A DNA stretch of 64,000 bases from Lentibacillus daqui. GTDB lineage: Bacteria > Bacillota > Bacilli > Bacillales > Amphibacillaceae. The notes under the pieces were generated by a model. That model saw only the letters and a program-made list of their open reading frames with translations, was not told the origin of the DNA and searched no databases. The DNA is taken from contig NZ_CP114176.1 in the NCBI RefSeq assembly GCF_027186265.1, forward strand, positions 2,108,001 to 2,172,000, given 5' to 3'. Shown here one piece after another: positions 1-10,669 of this stretch. Within the stretch, counting starts at the first letter, position 1. Each line of letters opens with the position of its first letter. Made by a program: the position numbers and the translations under genes.

Positions 1-1220
1 CCTGTAACATGCCAACCATGAAACGGCGTATTTTTTCCTTGTGAATAAAAGTGATTCCTATTAATCTGTCGTTCTGCATCCAAATCTACTAATGTCAGGT
101 CAGCAATTCTGCCTGCTTCCAGTCGTCCATAAGGCAGTCCAAATGTTTGGGCAGGTTTGAAAGTTAGCCAGTCGACTAATTGAGATAAGGTGCATTTTTG
201 CGTCTTCACAAGTTTGGAATATAACAATGAAAAAGCTGTTTCCAGACCAACAATTCCAAACGGTGCTTGCAAAAATCCGTTAGCCTTCTCATCGGCAGCA
301 TGCGGCGCGTGGTCTGTGGCGATTAAATCAATTGTGCCATCCAGTAAACCATCGATTAATGCCTGCTGATCCTCCTTTGACCTTAATGGTGGATTCATTT
401 TAAAATTAGCATCATTTGCTGGTATATCTGTTTCATTTAAAAGCAAGTGATGTGGTGTTACTTCCGCTGTAACAGGAATGCTTGCCTTTTTTGCATCCCG
501 GATCACACGCACTGATTCTTTCGTACTGACGTGACAAACATGATAATGACAACCAGTAGTCTCTGCCAATAATACATCGCGGGCAATTTGTACGGACTCA
601 CTTAATGATGGGATGCCAGGTAACTGCAGGCGTTCACTGACCTCACCATCGTGAACAACGCCCTGATAGACGAGTGAGTTATCTTCACAATGAGCTACAA
701 TCGGCTTTCCACAGGCAGCAGCTTCCCGCATGGCCCGAAGCATTTGATCAGCCGTTTGAATACCAACCCCATCGTCGGTGAAAGCAAAAGTACCCAGTTC
801 GGCTAACTCATTGATCGGTGTTAATATGTCACCCTTTAACCCCTTCGTAATCGCGGCATATGGCAATACGCGGATGACGGCATCTTGTTCGATTTTTTCC
901 TGAAGCTGGTTGAATGTTTCCAGATTATCAGGTACTGGTTTCGTATTCGGCATGGCACAGACCGTTGTAAAACCACCCCTGGCAGCTGCCATTGTTCCGG
1001 TTTCGATCGTTTCTTTATGCTCCCCGCCTGGTTCGCGCAAATGGACGTGGACATCGATAAATCCCGGAAGAAGCAAACGCCCCTTACAATCGATGATTTG
1101 CTCCGGTTCACTGGTGATTTCCTGTTTAATTTCGGCGATTTTTCCATAATCAATCAGCACTTCGCAATCAACCAATTCATTAGTAGGCAGCAGCCTTTTT
1201 GCATGTTTTAGTAAAATCAT
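1..1220 (-). CDS. pyrC: Dihydroorotase PyrC, 3' end cut by window edge
   Basis: Dihydroorotase, the cyclisation of N-carbamoyl-aspartate to dihydroorotate in UMP synthesis (cytosolic Zn amidohydrolase). About 406 codons are visible. The reverse-strand translation shows the metal-binding motif [10 protein letters not shown] with His at residues 58 and 60, the catalytic segment TDHAPH near residue 303, and the C-terminal adenine-deaminase-like stretch [10 protein letters not shown]. The last visible residues ([10 protein letters not shown]) are close to the usual end of this roughly 428-residue family, so only about 20 residues are missing. The ATG at 1220 overlaps the 3' end of pyrB by 41 nt, implying translational coupling. 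Last visible gene of the pyr operon. Confidence 0.95.
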   Translation of the reverse strand, partial: MILLKHAKRLLPTNELVDCEVLIDYGKIAEIKQEITSEPEQIIDCKGRLLLPGFIDVHVHLREPGGEHKETIETGTMAAARGGFTTVCAMPNTKPVPDNLETFNQLQEKIEQDAVIRVLPYAAITKGLKGDILTPINELAELGTFAFTDDGVGIQTADQMLRAMREAAACGKPIVAHCEDNSLVYQGVVHDGEVSERLQLPGIPSLSESVQIARDVLLAETTGCHYHVCHVSTKESVRVIRDAKKASIPVTAEVTPHHLLLNETDIPANDANFKMNPPLRSKEDQQALIDGLLDGTIDLIATDHAPHAADEKANGFLQAPFGIVGLETAFSLLYSKLVKTQKCTLSQLVDWLTFKPAQTFGLPYGRLEAGRIADLTLVDLDAERQINRNHFYSQGKNTPFHGWHVT

Positions 1221-2109
1221 GAATAAGCCCCCGTTCTGCTGAAATATTTTTAATTATTGCCATGCGGACATACATGCCATTTTCCATTTGTTGAAAGATG
1301 CGAGATCGCTGACACTCTACTAAACTTGTATCAATCTCCACCCCTCGATTAACCGGAGCTGGATGCATCACAATGGCATGCTTTTTCATTTGCTGTTCCC
1401 GTTCAACTGTCAAGCCATACTTGTCAAGATATATATCTTTATCTTCTGTATACACCGACTGATGTCGTTCATGTTGAATGCGCAGTAGCATCATGACATC
1501 ACATATATCTACTGCTTCATCCATCGGGATATATGGAATGTCACGTATTATATCCACAAACTCCGGTGCACCGGAAAAATAGACGTTGGCGCCTAAACGT
1601 TTCAGTGCCCGAGCATTGGAGTGGGCAACTCGGCTATGTTTAATATCACCGGCAATCACGACATCCAGACCGGTAAACGTGCCATATTCCTGATAGATTG
1701 TCATTAGGTCCAGCATACATTGGGTTGGATGTTCGCCTTGTCCTGCCCCGGCATTTACAATGGGAATCTTGATATTTTGCAGGAGGTCATCATACCATGT
1801 GTCATCCTGATGTCGAATAAACAGCATATCTGCCCCGATTGCCTCGTAAGTTTTTGCTGTATCATACAATGTTTCCCCTTTACGAACGCTTGCCATATCA
1901 CTGTGAAAATCCAACACATCCATTCCCAATTTTTTCTGGGCAATGATAAAGCTCATTTTTGTTCTCGTACTTGGTTCAAAAAATAAATTTGCCGCAAACA
2001 GTTGGCGATGCAAATGTTGGGATGCTCCCTGCCGTAAATCTTCAGCCATTTCAATAATGGAAAATATCTCCTCCGTCGATAATTGGTTTACCGAAATAAA
2101 ATGTTGCAA
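1180..2109 (-). CDS. pyrB: Aspartate carbamoyltransferase catalytic subunit
   Basis: Aspartate transcarbamylase: carbamoyl phosphate plus aspartate to carbamoyl-aspartate. 309 aa, the normal length for the Bacillus enzyme that lacks a PyrI regulatory chain. The carbamoyl-phosphate loop FFEPSTRT is at residues 43-50 and the HPTQ motif at 127-130. The start is a TTG codon at 2109, supported by a strong AGGAGG-type ribosome-binding site just upstream. It lies directly after pyrR and its attenuator; the uracil permease gene pyrP, which sits between pyrR and pyrB in B. subtilis, is absent here. Expression is expected to be set by PyrR at the attenuator at 2189-2352. Confidence 0.97.
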   Translation of the reverse strand: MQHFISVNQLSTEEIFSIIEMAEDLRQGASQHLHRQLFAANLFFEPSTRTKMSFIIAQKKLGMDVLDFHSDMASVRKGETLYDTAKTYEAIGADMLFIRHQDDTWYDDLLQNIKIPIVNAGAGQGEHPTQCMLDLMTIYQEYGTFTGLDVVIAGDIKHSRVAHSNARALKRLGANVYFSGAPEFVDIIRDIPYIPMDEAVDICDVMMLLRIQHERHQSVYTEDKDIYLDKYGLTVEREQQMKKHAIVMHPAPVNRGVEIDTSLVECQRSRIFQQMENGMYVRMAIIKNISAERGLIHDFTKTCKKAAAY

Positions 2110-2184
2110 TTTGGATCTCCTCCTTTGTTTTGATCATCATTTGAATTGATCGCGCGCCTGGCAACAATTCCCCGCTTTTTGAAT

Positions 2185-2352
2185 ATAAAAAAACACCTCT
2201 TTGCGTAAGATCGCAAAGAGGTGCGGTAGTAGTGGGCAAGTGGTCAGGAGTTAGAGGTTGGATCTGTCATTTGAAGGACACTCCTTTCTCTAATACCCCT
2301 GTAACCTGTCACATACACGTTTCTTTTCGACCTTACAAATCTCTCTGGATTC
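2185..2352 (-). promoter_or_regulatory. PyrR attenuator between pyrR and pyrB
   Basis: On the minus strand, GAATCCAGAGAGATT at 2352-2338 matches the PyrR-binding loop consensus (family knowledge: ARUCCNGNGAGGYU) apart from its last bases. It is followed by an intrinsic terminator at about 2189-2224: a perfect 12-bp stem CACCTCTTTGCG/CGCAAAGAGGTG with a run of T. The arrangement binding loop, then terminator, then gene is the standard PyrR attenuation design: uridine nucleotides plus PyrR stabilise the anti-antiterminator and allow termination. The antiterminator pairing itself was not folded. Confidence 0.85.
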
Positions 2353-2370
2353 ACTTAAAGGTCCTGCTAT

Positions 2371-2976
<606 letters not shown>

Positions 2977-2983
2977 TCAAAAT

Positions 2984-3070
2984 TAAATCCCTATTCTCCA
3001 AGAGGAAAAAAGGGATTCGTGATGAATGGTTACATCATGACCGCTTCCTTTTTAGCCTCACAGGACTACT
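2984..3070 (-). promoter_or_regulatory. PyrR attenuator in the pyr operon leader
   Basis: The minus strand contains AGTCCTGTGAGGCT at 3067-3054, an exact match to the PyrR-binding loop consensus ARUCCNGNGAGGYU. It is followed at 3017-2985 by a terminator hairpin AATCCCT...AGGGATT with a T-rich tail. This leader lies between the promoter at 3098-3126 and pyrR, so PyrR autoregulates its own operon. Confidence 0.9.
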
Positions 3071-3097
3071 TTTTAAAGGTCATATTCAACTATATTT

Positions 3098-3126
3098 ATT
3101 ATTCCAAACCTGAGCATTTATGTCAA
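3098..3126 (-). promoter_or_regulatory. Sigma-A promoter of the pyr operon
   Basis: On the minus strand a perfect -35 TTGACA (3126-3121) and a -10 AATAAT (3103-3098, one mismatch) are separated by exactly 17 nt. The -35 overlaps the last codons of ylyB. It lies about 30 nt upstream of the PyrR-binding loop, as expected for the transcript start. Confidence 0.85.
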
Positions 3127-4034
3127 CACATTTTTTCAATTTGCTTTAACAGATTTTGAAATACAGCCGGTGCTTCCACCTCAAACCGCAGCCATTCTTT
3201 TGTCTTTGGGTGGGTAAAACCCAACACGCGGGCATGAAGAGCCTGACCACCGATATCCAGTGTCTTGCGCGGACCATATTTGGGATCCCCAACAAGCGGG
3301 AAACCAATATAACGCATATGTACACGAATTTGATGGGTTCTCCCTGTTTCGAGCTGACATTCCACATGGGTAAAACGGTCGTACCTTCTTAATACCTTAA
3401 AATGGGTGACAGCAGGTTTGCCTTGTTCGACAATCCCCATTTTTTGCCGGTCTTTTGGATCACGAGCAATCGGTGCATCAATGACACCATGTTCATGGGC
3501 AATTACCCCATGTACGACTGCTTCATATTTTCGTTCCACATCTTTTGCCTGCAACTGCTCAACCAAGGAAGCGTGCGCCTGATCATTTTTGGCCACCACC
3601 AATAAACCACTGGTATCTTTATCAATCCGATGGACAATTCCTGGTCGCTCAACTCCATTAATACCGGATAAATCCTGACAATGATACAACAACGCATTAA
3701 CCAATGTGCCAGTTGTATGTCCTGCCGCCGGGTGAACTACTATTCCTTTTGGCTTATTGACAACCACCACATCACGATCTTCATAGACAATGTCCAATGG
3801 TATATCTTCTGGCGTAACTGCTAATGGTTTTGTCTCCGGGATTGACCACATAACAAGATCACCAGTTTGGCATTTATAATTGGCCTTGACAATACGGTCG
3901 TTAACGGTAACCAAACCCTGATTAATCCAGGTTTGTACCTGCGACCGAGATTGTTCCGGATTTAATTCCGCTAACAACTTATCAATCCGTGTTTTATTTT
4001 GTTCGATCTGTACTTCATACTGTTGTGCGGTCAT
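3123..4034 (-). CDS. ylyB: RluD-family 23S rRNA pseudouridine synthase (YlyB)
   Basis: Large-subunit rRNA pseudouridine synthase of the RluA/RluD family. 303 aa, as in B. subtilis YlyB. An S4 RNA-binding domain occupies about residues 12-60, then the catalytic domain with [16 protein letters not shown]; Asp138 of HRID is the expected nucleophile. The ATG overlaps the lspA stop codon (ATGA), so it is translationally coupled to lspA. The precise modified uridines cannot be told from sequence. Confidence 0.94.
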   Translation of the reverse strand: MTAQQYEVQIEQNKTRIDKLLAELNPEQSRSQVQTWINQGLVTVNDRIVKANYKCQTGDLVMWSIPETKPLAVTPEDIPLDIVYEDRDVVVVNKPKGIVVHPAAGHTTGTLVNALLYHCQDLSGINGVERPGIVHRIDKDTSGLLVVAKNDQAHASLVEQLQAKDVERKYEAVVHGVIAHEHGVIDAPIARDPKDRQKMGIVEQGKPAVTHFKVLRRYDRFTHVECQLETGRTHQIRVHMRYIGFPLVGDPKYGPRKTLDIGGQALHARVLGFTHPKTKEWLRFEVEAPAVFQNLLKQIEKMC

Positions 4035-4501
4035 TTGGCTGTTGTCCCCTTCTTTTTCTCATCTATAAATGTAGCAATCAAAACAAGGATGACTCCAATA
4101 CAAAGACAGGAGTCGGCTACATTAAAGATCGGAAAGTCATAACGAAAAATGGTAAAATCAAGAAAATCAACCACCTCTTGACGGAAAATCCGGTCAATGA
4201 AGTTACCGATTGCCCCGCCAAGAATCAGACTCAGCGACACCGCCAACAGCGGGCTATCTTTGCCAAACTTATGCAGATAGAAAATTACTCCAACAACTAC
4301 TACCACAGTAATAATATAAAAGAAAATCATTTGGTCTTGTAGAATACCCCAGGCTGCACCTCTATTACGATGCGAGGTTATGTAGAAAAAATCGTTAATA
4401 ATTGGAATCTGCTCGTACAATTCCATGTTTTTTACAATCAACCACTTTGTCAGCTGATCAACACCAATGACAACCAGTGCAATAAGATAATACCAATACA
4501 T
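4031..4501 (-). CDS. lspA: Lipoprotein signal peptidase (signal peptidase II)
   Basis: Aspartyl membrane protease that cleaves prolipoproteins before the lipid-modified Cys. 156 aa with four hydrophobic segments. The two catalytic Asp are visible in GNFIDR (Asp103) and FNVADS (Asp130). Expected substrates in this window include CtaC and the YlaJ-like lipoprotein. Overlaps ylyB by 4 nt. The DksA-like ylyA gene that lies beside lspA in B. subtilis is absent. Confidence 0.96.
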   Translation of the reverse strand: MYWYYLIALVVIGVDQLTKWLIVKNMELYEQIPIINDFFYITSHRNRGAAWGILQDQMIFFYIITVVVVVGVIFYLHKFGKDSPLLAVSLSLILGGAIGNFIDRIFRQEVVDFLDFTIFRYDFPIFNVADSCLCIGVILVLIATFIDEKKKGTTAK

Positions 4502-4754
4502 ATCTGTTATCCTCCGCTTCGATTGTTACAAACACTTCTCCTGCATTTTACCATAAAAGATTACGCTTTGCCTGTTGGGGCTTGATTTTTTACAGGGGTT
4601 GGACTGTATTTTTCGTGATTCGGACTGTATTTCCGACTCCCGACAGTATCTCTGATTCGTACAGCATTTCCGTTGGCTTTTCGAAAACATCCGCTTAAAA
4701 TGTGAAAGGCTGTCACAAAACGATAGCTTTTGTGACAGCCTCATCCAAAGCAAA
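4502..4754 (-). terminator. ileS-lspA spacer with intrinsic terminator at 4708-4740
   Basis: A 13-bp perfect stem GGCTGTCACAAAA/TTTTGTGACAGCC at 4708-4720 and 4728-4740 lies 15 nt beyond the ileS stop, followed on the minus strand by TTTCACATTTT. It probably ends the T-box/ileS transcript. The rest of the 253-nt spacer shows no convincing gene; short reading frames there lack ribosome-binding sites. Confidence 0.75.
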
Positions 4755-7517
4755 TTAGTTTATCTCTGCATAATGTGTCTTCACAACGTCTGCACAACGG
4801 GAACATAAATCAGGATGATCGTGGTCTTCACCAACTGTTTCCGATGCAACCCAGCAACGAGCACATTTTTCGCCAGGATGTTTTTCCACTTTTACATCCA
4901 CATAACGATAATCCTTGCCACCATCCATACTTTCGGCCACATCCGCTTCAGAGACGATTAGTAGCTGATGAAGATATGGAATGTGCTCCAAGACATCTTT
5001 TGTTTTCTCGTCCTTGGCCACAATCGTTATTTTTGCTTCCAGCGATTTACCGATAACTTTTTCATTACGTGCCTCTTCCAGTGCCTTTAATACATCATCG
5101 CGCACTTTCATGAAATGATCCCATTTTTCCAAATCGGTTTCATTGGCAAATACCGTTTTTGCCTCTGGGATGTCGGTCAATTGGACATAGTCTGCCTCAG
5201 TTCCATGGATATACTCCCACACTTCCTCTGTTGTATGCGGGATTAACGGTGTCAACATTTTAACCAGGCTGGTCAAGATGTCGTAATACACCGTTTGGAT
5301 GCTCCGGCGGCGAGGATGATCCGCTGCTTCGATATATAAAATATCTTTGGCAAAATCAAGATAGAATGAACTTAAGTCGACTGCACAGAAGTTATGAATG
5401 TCATGATAAATTGGCGAAAATTCAAATTTATCATAGCTTCTCCGAACACGCTTAATCAAATTCTGCAGGCGGTGCAGCATATAGCGATCGACTTCTTCCA
5501 GATCATTCTCCGCTACCCGGTCTTTAGCCGGATCAAAGTCAGCGATATTGGCCAGCATGAAACGGAATGTATTACGGATTTTTCGGTATGTTTCCGATAC
5601 CTGCTTCAAGATATCATCAGAAATCCGGAAATCTGCCTGGTAGTCAACCGAGGCAACCCATAACCGCAAAATGTCGGCACCAAGCTGTTTTAATACTTTG
5701 GATGGAGCAATAGTGTTGCCAAGGGACTTACTCATCTTTCGGCCTTGCCCATCAAGGGTAAATCCATGACTGATAATATTTTCGTACGGTGCCTTGCCTG
5801 TTACTGCAACAGCTGTTGACAGTGATGAGTTGAACCAGCCGCGATACTGGTCACTGCCTTCCAAGTAGACATCTGCTGGACGACGGTGATCTTCCCGACC
5901 AAGCAAGACCGCCTCATGCGAGGAACCGGAGTCAAACCAAACGTCCATAATGTCCATCTCTTTGGTGAACGTACCATTTGGGCTATGTTCCGAAGTAAAT
6001 CCTTCGGGTAATAATTCTTTGGCATCCCACTCAAACCAGATATTTGATCCATGTTCAGCAAATAGTTTCGATACATGTTCGATCGTTTCATCAGTAATAA
6101 TTGGTTCCTTATCTTCACCATAAAATACCGGGATTGGCACACCCCATGTCCGTTGCCGGGAAATACACCAGTCTTCCCGATCCCGAACCATATTGTAAAG
6201 ACGCGTTTCACCCCATTGCGGATACCAATTAATCCGCTTGATTTCGTCCAAAATATCCTGGCGAAAATCTTTAATCGATGCAAACCACTGTGACGTAGCC
6301 CGAAAAATGGTTGGCTTTTTCGTCCGCCAGTCATGTGGATAGGAGTGGGTAATGAAGTTTAACTTCAGTAGTGCACCAACCTCATCCAATTTCTCTGTGA
6401 TTGGTTTATTGGCGGTATCATAGAACATCCCTTCGTAACCGGGGGCTTCATCTGTAAAGACACCCTTTTCATCGACTGGACATAATGCATCAATGCCATA
6501 TCGTTTGGATACGTAGAAGTCGTCTTCCCCATGTCCCGGGGCGGTGTGGACGCAACCAGTACCGGCATCAACAGTCACATGATCGCCAAGCATAACGAGC
6601 GAGTCGCGATCATAAAATGGATGTTTCGTCACTATTTTATCTGCTTCTTTACCACGGAATGTTTTAACAACTTCCGGATTTCCCCAACCCAGTTCTTCTG
6701 CAACAGTAGGTAACAACTCCTCGGCAACGATAAATTTATCATCATCAACTTGTGCCACCACATAGGTGAGGTCCGGATGCAAGCTGATTCCCAGGTTGGC
6801 CGGGATGGTCCATGGCGTTGTTGTCCAGATAACGAATTTCTCGCCACCTTCCAGAAGATCCTTTCCATCCGTTACCTCAAATGCAACATAAATGGATGGG
6901 GAACGTTTATCATGATATTCGATTTCAGCTTCCGCAAGTGCTGATTCTGATGACGGAGACCAGTAAACAGGCTTCATTCCTTTATAGATATAGCCTTTTT
7001 TTGCCATTTCCCCGAACACCCGGATTTGGGCTGCTTCATAGTCCTTTGTTAATGTGATATATGGATGCTCCCAATCGCCACGAACACCTAGTTCTTTAAA
7101 CTGGGAACGTTGATTATCAATTTGTTTCATCGCGTATTCGGCACATTTTTGACGAAACTCAGCGACGCTCATCTTTTTACGATTGACTTTTTTCTTTTTC
7201 GCCAGTGCTGTTTCGATTGGCAGGCCGTGTGTGTCCCATCCCGGAACATATGGGGCTTGGAACCCGGCCATTGATTTGTAGCGCGTAATAAAGTCTTTTA
7301 AAATTTTGTTCAAGGCATGACCAATGTGTAAATCACCATTGGCATATGGCGGGCCATCATGCAGTACAAATAATGGTCTTCCTTCTGTACGCTCCAAACT
7401 CTTTTCATATAGGTTGTTTTCATCCCATTCTTTCCGACGCAGCGGCTCTTTATTCGGCAAGTTCCCCCGCATCGGGAATTTGGTTTTCGGCATTAATAAT
7501 GTTTCTTTGTAATCCAT
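4755..7517 (-). CDS. ileS: Isoleucyl-tRNA synthetase
   Basis: Charges tRNA-Ile. 920 aa, normal for the bacterial-type enzyme. Class I signatures: HIGH at residues 64-67 (in [13 protein letters not shown]) and KMSKS in [10 protein letters not shown] near residue 600. The C-terminus carries a Cys4 zinc site (CARCW ... CSRCAD), typical of the eubacterial form. The ATG at 7517 follows an AGGAGGAAAGGAT ribosome-binding site. Upstream is an isoleucine-specific T-box, so expression should rise when uncharged tRNA-Ile accumulates. Confidence 0.98.
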   Translation of the reverse strand: MDYKETLLMPKTKFPMRGNLPNKEPLRRKEWDENNLYEKSLERTEGRPLFVLHDGPPYANGDLHIGHALNKILKDFITRYKSMAGFQAPYVPGWDTHGLPIETALAKKKKVNRKKMSVAEFRQKCAEYAMKQIDNQRSQFKELGVRGDWEHPYITLTKDYEAAQIRVFGEMAKKGYIYKGMKPVYWSPSSESALAEAEIEYHDKRSPSIYVAFEVTDGKDLLEGGEKFVIWTTTPWTIPANLGISLHPDLTYVVAQVDDDKFIVAEELLPTVAEELGWGNPEVVKTFRGKEADKIVTKHPFYDRDSLVMLGDHVTVDAGTGCVHTAPGHGEDDFYVSKRYGIDALCPVDEKGVFTDEAPGYEGMFYDTANKPITEKLDEVGALLKLNFITHSYPHDWRTKKPTIFRATSQWFASIKDFRQDILDEIKRINWYPQWGETRLYNMVRDREDWCISRQRTWGVPIPVFYGEDKEPIITDETIEHVSKLFAEHGSNIWFEWDAKELLPEGFTSEHSPNGTFTKEMDIMDVWFDSGSSHEAVLLGREDHRRPADVYLEGSDQYRGWFNSSLSTAVAVTGKAPYENIISHGFTLDGQGRKMSKSLGNTIAPSKVLKQLGADILRLWVASVDYQADFRISDDILKQVSETYRKIRNTFRFMLANIADFDPAKDRVAENDLEEVDRYMLHRLQNLIKRVRRSYDKFEFSPIYHDIHNFCAVDLSSFYLDFAKDILYIEAADHPRRRSIQTVYYDILTSLVKMLTPLIPHTTEEVWEYIHGTEADYVQLTDIPEAKTVFANETDLEKWDHFMKVRDDVLKALEEARNEKVIGKSLEAKITIVAKDEKTKDVLEHIPYLHQLLIVSEADVAESMDGGKDYRYVDVKVEKHPGEKCARCWVASETVGEDHDHPDLCSRCADVVKTHYAEIN

Positions 7518-7568
7518 ATCCTTTCCTCCTACAAATTAATTATATGGCTCCACATTAGGCGGTTTTTT

Positions 7569-7839
7569 CAAATCCAAATAAAAAAGCCTTCACATCCCAA
7601 AAAAGGGACGAGAAGACTCGCGGTACCACCCTTATAAATTTAATTCATTACAATTAAATTCACTCAGAGATTCGTAACGTGAATGAACCGTCCATATCTA
7701 CTAGGCAACCGTTCGTATGGATACTCCAGAGTGATGTTCTAAAAGGATACTGTATCAGGCTTCCACCATACCCTGACTCGCTTTAACAGCTGACGATCTT
7801 TTATACTGTCTCTGTCATCGTATTAGATATATTATATGT
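7569..7839 (-). promoter_or_regulatory. T-box leader (isoleucine) upstream of ileS
   Basis: On the minus strand the T-box core AAGGGTGGTACCGCG is at 7633-7619, immediately followed by a terminator (stem arms around 7618-7604 and 7597-7584, then TTTTTT). Upstream in the leader, GAACATCACTC contains a candidate Ile specifier AUC at 7735-7733 in the expected Stem I position. Antiterminator, T-box and terminator are in canonical order. Uncharged tRNA-Ile should favour the antiterminator and read-through into ileS. Confidence 0.95.
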
Positions 7840-7845
7840 GTACAA

Positions 7846-7874
7846 ATTATATGCATAAATTCCTGAAACGTCAA
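7846..7874 (-). promoter_or_regulatory. Sigma-A promoter of ileS T-box transcript
   Basis: Minus strand: -35 TTGACG (7874-7869), 17-nt spacer, perfect -10 TATAAT (7851-7846). It sits just upstream of the T-box Stem I and immediately downstream of the divIVA stop codon. Confidence 0.88.
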
Positions 7875-7877
7875 GGA

Positions 7878-8381
7878 TTATGAATTATTTTCTGCTAATT
7901 CGGGTTCTTCATCCATTTCCGTATCAAGCAGCCTATCCCAATCATTGGTATCAATCATGTCCAATTGCGCTTCTACCAACATTCTAAATCGTGTCCGGAA
8001 AACTTTCGCCTGTTTTTTTAATTGTTCCACATCCGCTGAAATCCGTCGTGACTTTTCCAGCGCTTCATTAATAATTCGATCGGCATTTTTTTCCGCTTCT
8101 TTAATAATCAATTTTGCTTCTTTGGATGCACTGCCTTTCACTTCTTCGGCTGTCTCCTGGGCAACGAGGATCGACTTATTCAATGTTGTTTCAATATCTG
8201 TGAAATGTCCAAGCTTTCCCTCTAGTTGTTCCACTTTTTCTTGCAAATTCTTCTTTTCCCGGATGGTCATTTCATAGTCTTTAATGACCTGATCGAGAAA
8301 TTCATTGACTTCATCCTCATTATAGCCTTTCCAGCTTCTGGAGAATTCTTTATTGTGAATATCTAGTGGTGATAATGGCAC
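7878..8381 (-). CDS. divIVA: Cell-division initiation / polar scaffold protein DivIVA
   Basis: Coiled-coil protein that binds strongly curved membrane at septa and poles and recruits division and sporulation factors. The start is set at the GTG at 8381 (167 aa), directly after a strong AGGAGGTGG site; the N-terminus VPLSPLDIHNKEF then aligns with the family. The membrane-binding N-terminal domain has the conserved GYNEDEVNEFLDQV segment (about residues 20-33), followed by a long coiled coil (about 40-145) and an acidic tail. Last gene of the ylm-sepF-divIVA group. Confidence 0.95.
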   Translation of the reverse strand: MPLSPLDIHNKEFSRSWKGYNEDEVNEFLDQVIKDYEMTIREKKNLQEKVEQLEGKLGHFTDIETTLNKSILVAQETAEEVKGSASKEAKLIIKEAEKNADRIINEALEKSRRISADVEQLKKQAKVFRTRFRMLVEAQLDMIDTNDWDRLLDTEMDEEPELAENNS

Positions 8382-8465
8382 AAGGCCACCTCCTAACAAA
8401 AAATATCGAACACTCATACTGCTATATTTCTACATAAATAGCGTTTTTCCTGCATGTACAGGAAA

Positions 8466-9239
8466 TTATTTTAAAATGGCCGTTGTAATCCGCCGTTTTT
8501 CCTTTTTGGTCTGACCGTTAATAGTGACCAGTTTACTTCTTCCTTTTCCCCGCAATGATAACAGGTCCCCTTCCTGTAAAAGCAGGGCTGGATTTTCCAC
8601 TGTTTTATGATTTACCTTTACCAAGCCTTTTTCAACGTAATTTGCGGCATCTTTGCGGGAAAGCTTGTATATTTCTTTTACAACCGTATCCAGTCGCAAT
8701 GAAGAAACTGTACATTCTGTTTCCTTCCAATGTTTTTCTTCTCCTAAAAAAGCAGATAACGGCTGTGTTTCGAATTTCAATTTTGCTTGTCTGATACTCG
8801 TTAAATTGATTTGAACATATGATGCGATTTCCTTGGCTATCAGGATTTGTACAACGCCGTCTTTTGCATGGATATCACCCAGCTTTTTTCGTTTAACACC
8901 CAAGGATAGGAATGCCCCCATAACATCGCGATGTGTTAAAGTAATAAACTTTTTCGAGTAGGTTGTCTGCAGTAATACCAACTCAAAATCAGCCTCATCA
9001 ATTGGCTCGTACATCGGAGCAATGATCATTCGTTTACGTTCGGTATATGGACCACCGCCATGTTTATGTAATCTAAGTATCTCATGCTTACCGATGAGCG
9101 TCTCCATAATATGTTGTTGCCTGGGATCCAGAAAATCAGTTAATTTTGGAATGTAGGAGTTTTCAACCTGTTCCTTCCATGCCAATACCTGGTCAATAAA
9201 TTCTTGTTTATCTCTGCGAAAGTGCTGAGATATGTCCAT
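8466..9239 (-). CDS. ylmH: S4-domain RNA-binding protein YlmH
   Basis: 257 aa, same length as B. subtilis YlmH. The C-terminal S4 domain (about residues 180-245, segment LDTVVKEIYKLSRKDAANYV) is the RNA-binding part. Recent work assigns family members to ribosome-associated quality control, handling peptidyl-tRNA on stalled 50S subunits; that is family knowledge, not visible here. It lies in the conserved sepF-ylmG-ylmH-divIVA order, 13 nt after ylmG. Confidence 0.93.
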   Translation of the reverse strand: MDISQHFRRDKQEFIDQVLAWKEQVENSYIPKLTDFLDPRQQHIMETLIGKHEILRLHKHGGGPYTERKRMIIAPMYEPIDEADFELVLLQTTYSKKFITLTHRDVMGAFLSLGVKRKKLGDIHAKDGVVQILIAKEIASYVQINLTSIRQAKLKFETQPLSAFLGEEKHWKETECTVSSLRLDTVVKEIYKLSRKDAANYVEKGLVKVNHKTVENPALLLQEGDLLSLRGKGRSKLVTINGQTKKEKRRITTAILK

Positions 9240-9251
9240 TGTCGTTTCACC

Positions 9252-9518
9252 TTAAAGCAGAAGCATTCTGAACAGCTCAAATAAGCCGCTTCTTGCTAAA
9301 TATAGTACAAAAATAGCAACGATTGGTGAGAAATCAATCATTCCCAGTGGCGGTATAATTTTACGGAATATTTCCAGATATGGTTCACAAATCTTGGCCA
9401 TCAACACCCCAAACGATGATTCGCGTGCACCTGGAAACCAGGACATAAAAATATAAATAATTAATGCATAAGAATATATCTCAACGGCTAAATTAATAAT
9501 ATTTAATAATTGATACAT
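9252..9518 (-). CDS. ylmG: YggT-family membrane protein YlmG
   Basis: 88 aa with two hydrophobic helices (about residues 5-25 and 63-85) around a conserved amphipathic loop containing [10 protein letters not shown] and [13 protein letters not shown], the YggT signature. Role in division or membrane organisation is inferred from its conserved place between sepF and ylmH; the biochemical function is not established. Confidence 0.92.
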   Translation of the reverse strand: MYQLLNIINLAVEIYSYALIIYIFMSWFPGARESSFGVLMAKICEPYLEIFRKIIPPLGMIDFSPIVAIFVLYLARSGLFELFRMLLL

Positions 9519-9524
9519 GCTTTG

Positions 9525-9950
9525 CTACCATCCCTTTTCATCAACTTCATTCATAAATGCTTCGGAAATTTTTCCGGAAACATCTACATTATCTGGTGTG
9601 CAAAGAAATGTCTCTGCACCGAGCTTTTGCATGTCGCCATTGACAGCGTAAACTGTTCCGCTGAGAAAGTCAACAATGCGTTTGGCCTGATGATGATCAA
9701 TCCGTTGTAAATTTATCACAACAGCCCGGCGATTGATAAGGTTATCAGCAATTTCCTGTGCCTCATTATAGGATCCGGGCTCGCATAGAACAACCTTGGA
9801 AGAAGGCTGCTGCAAGCTTTTTAGATTGACAACATTTCGTCCTTGCTCTTTTGACATACTTTCAGGCACTTCCGGTTCCTCCTGTTCCTCAACGTATTCG
9901 TATTCATCATCCATCGTGAAAAATGTTTTTATTTTATTTTTTATGCTCAT
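9525..9950 (-). CDS. sepF: Cell division protein SepF
   Basis: FtsZ-bundling membrane anchor, partly redundant with FtsA. 141 aa: an N-terminal amphipathic helix ([11 protein letters not shown]), an acidic linker (about residues 15-40), and the FtsZ-binding SepF domain (about 55-138) with the conserved [12 protein letters not shown] segment. Located among ylm genes and followed by ylmG 6 nt downstream. Confidence 0.96.
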   Translation of the reverse strand: MSIKNKIKTFFTMDDEYEYVEEQEEPEVPESMSKEQGRNVVNLKSLQQPSSKVVLCEPGSYNEAQEIADNLINRRAVVINLQRIDHHQAKRIVDFLSGTVYAVNGDMQKLGAETFLCTPDNVDVSGKISEAFMNEVDEKGW

Positions 9951-9968
9951 ATTTTCACCTCATTTATG

Positions 9969-10640
9969 TTATGAACCGACCAATTTGGAACCAATCCGGA
10001 TATGTGTAGCTCCCTCTTCAATCGCAATTTGATAATCATTGCTCATTCCCATTGACAAGTAATGACATGGAGCATGGGGAAATTTTTGTTGTTCAATGAT
10101 ATCCCGTAATGCTGCCAACTGTCGGAATGTTTCTCTTAATAAATGCTCGTCATCAGTATGCGGCGCCATGGTCATCAAACCGACAATACGTATCTGATCA
10201 AAATCTTGCAGTGATCGAATAAATGACTCCACCCGATCTTTGGTTAGTCCATGTTTTGATTCTTCCTCACTGACATTCACCTGTACAAAACAATCAACCG
10301 TTTGTTTGGCGCGTTTATGAATTTCCTTTGCCAAAGAGAGCCTGTCAAGTGAATGAATGGCATCCACTTTATCAATAACGTCTTTCACTTTTCTTGATTG
10401 TAATGTACCGATAAAGTGCCAGGTTGCCTGATCTTTAAAATAATTATATTTTTCCAAAAAGCCTTCTGAACGATTTTCACCAAGATGCTTAATTCCAGCT
10501 TCAATTGTTTCCTTTGTTCGTTCTATTGTAACATATTTCGTTACGCCGATGATGTTTATGTCATCCGGATTGCGATTACTTTTCGCACAAGCTTGTCTGA
10601 TATTTGCTTGAATCACTCGTAAATTTTCTGCTACGTCCAT
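9969..10640 (-). CDS. ylmE: YggS-family pyridoxal-phosphate homeostasis protein (YlmE)
   Basis: PLP-binding single-domain alanine-racemase-fold protein that buffers vitamin B6 and amino-acid pools. The start is placed at 10640 (223 aa) because GAGAGGAGAG precedes this ATG; an earlier in-frame codon at 10664 would put the ribosome-binding site inside the gene. The PLP lysine is in IIGVTKYV; the H-x-IGxLQ motif (WHFIGTLQSRK) and SMGMSNDY are present. In the ylm operon between pgeF and sepF. Confidence 0.94.
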   Translation of the reverse strand: MDVAENLRVIQANIRQACAKSNRNPDDINIIGVTKYVTIERTKETIEAGIKHLGENRSEGFLEKYNYFKDQATWHFIGTLQSRKVKDVIDKVDAIHSLDRLSLAKEIHKRAKQTVDCFVQVNVSEEESKHGLTKDRVESFIRSLQDFDQIRIVGLMTMAPHTDDEHLLRETFRQLAALRDIIEQQKFPHAPCHYLSMGMSNDYQIAIEEGATHIRIGSKLVGS

Positions 10641-10669
10641 GATTGTTCTCTCCTCTCTTTGCACACCGG

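Noticed and set aside
5801..6334. 177-codon open frame inside ileS on the same strand
   Set aside because: Shifted frame of IleS; the IleS frame is intact throughout with all motifs, so there is no frameshift or second gene.
8446..8465. Palindrome TTTCCTGCATGTACAGGAAA between ylmH and divIVA
   Set aside because: Stem is short and has no T run on the minus strand, so it does not qualify as a terminator; no known operator recognised.
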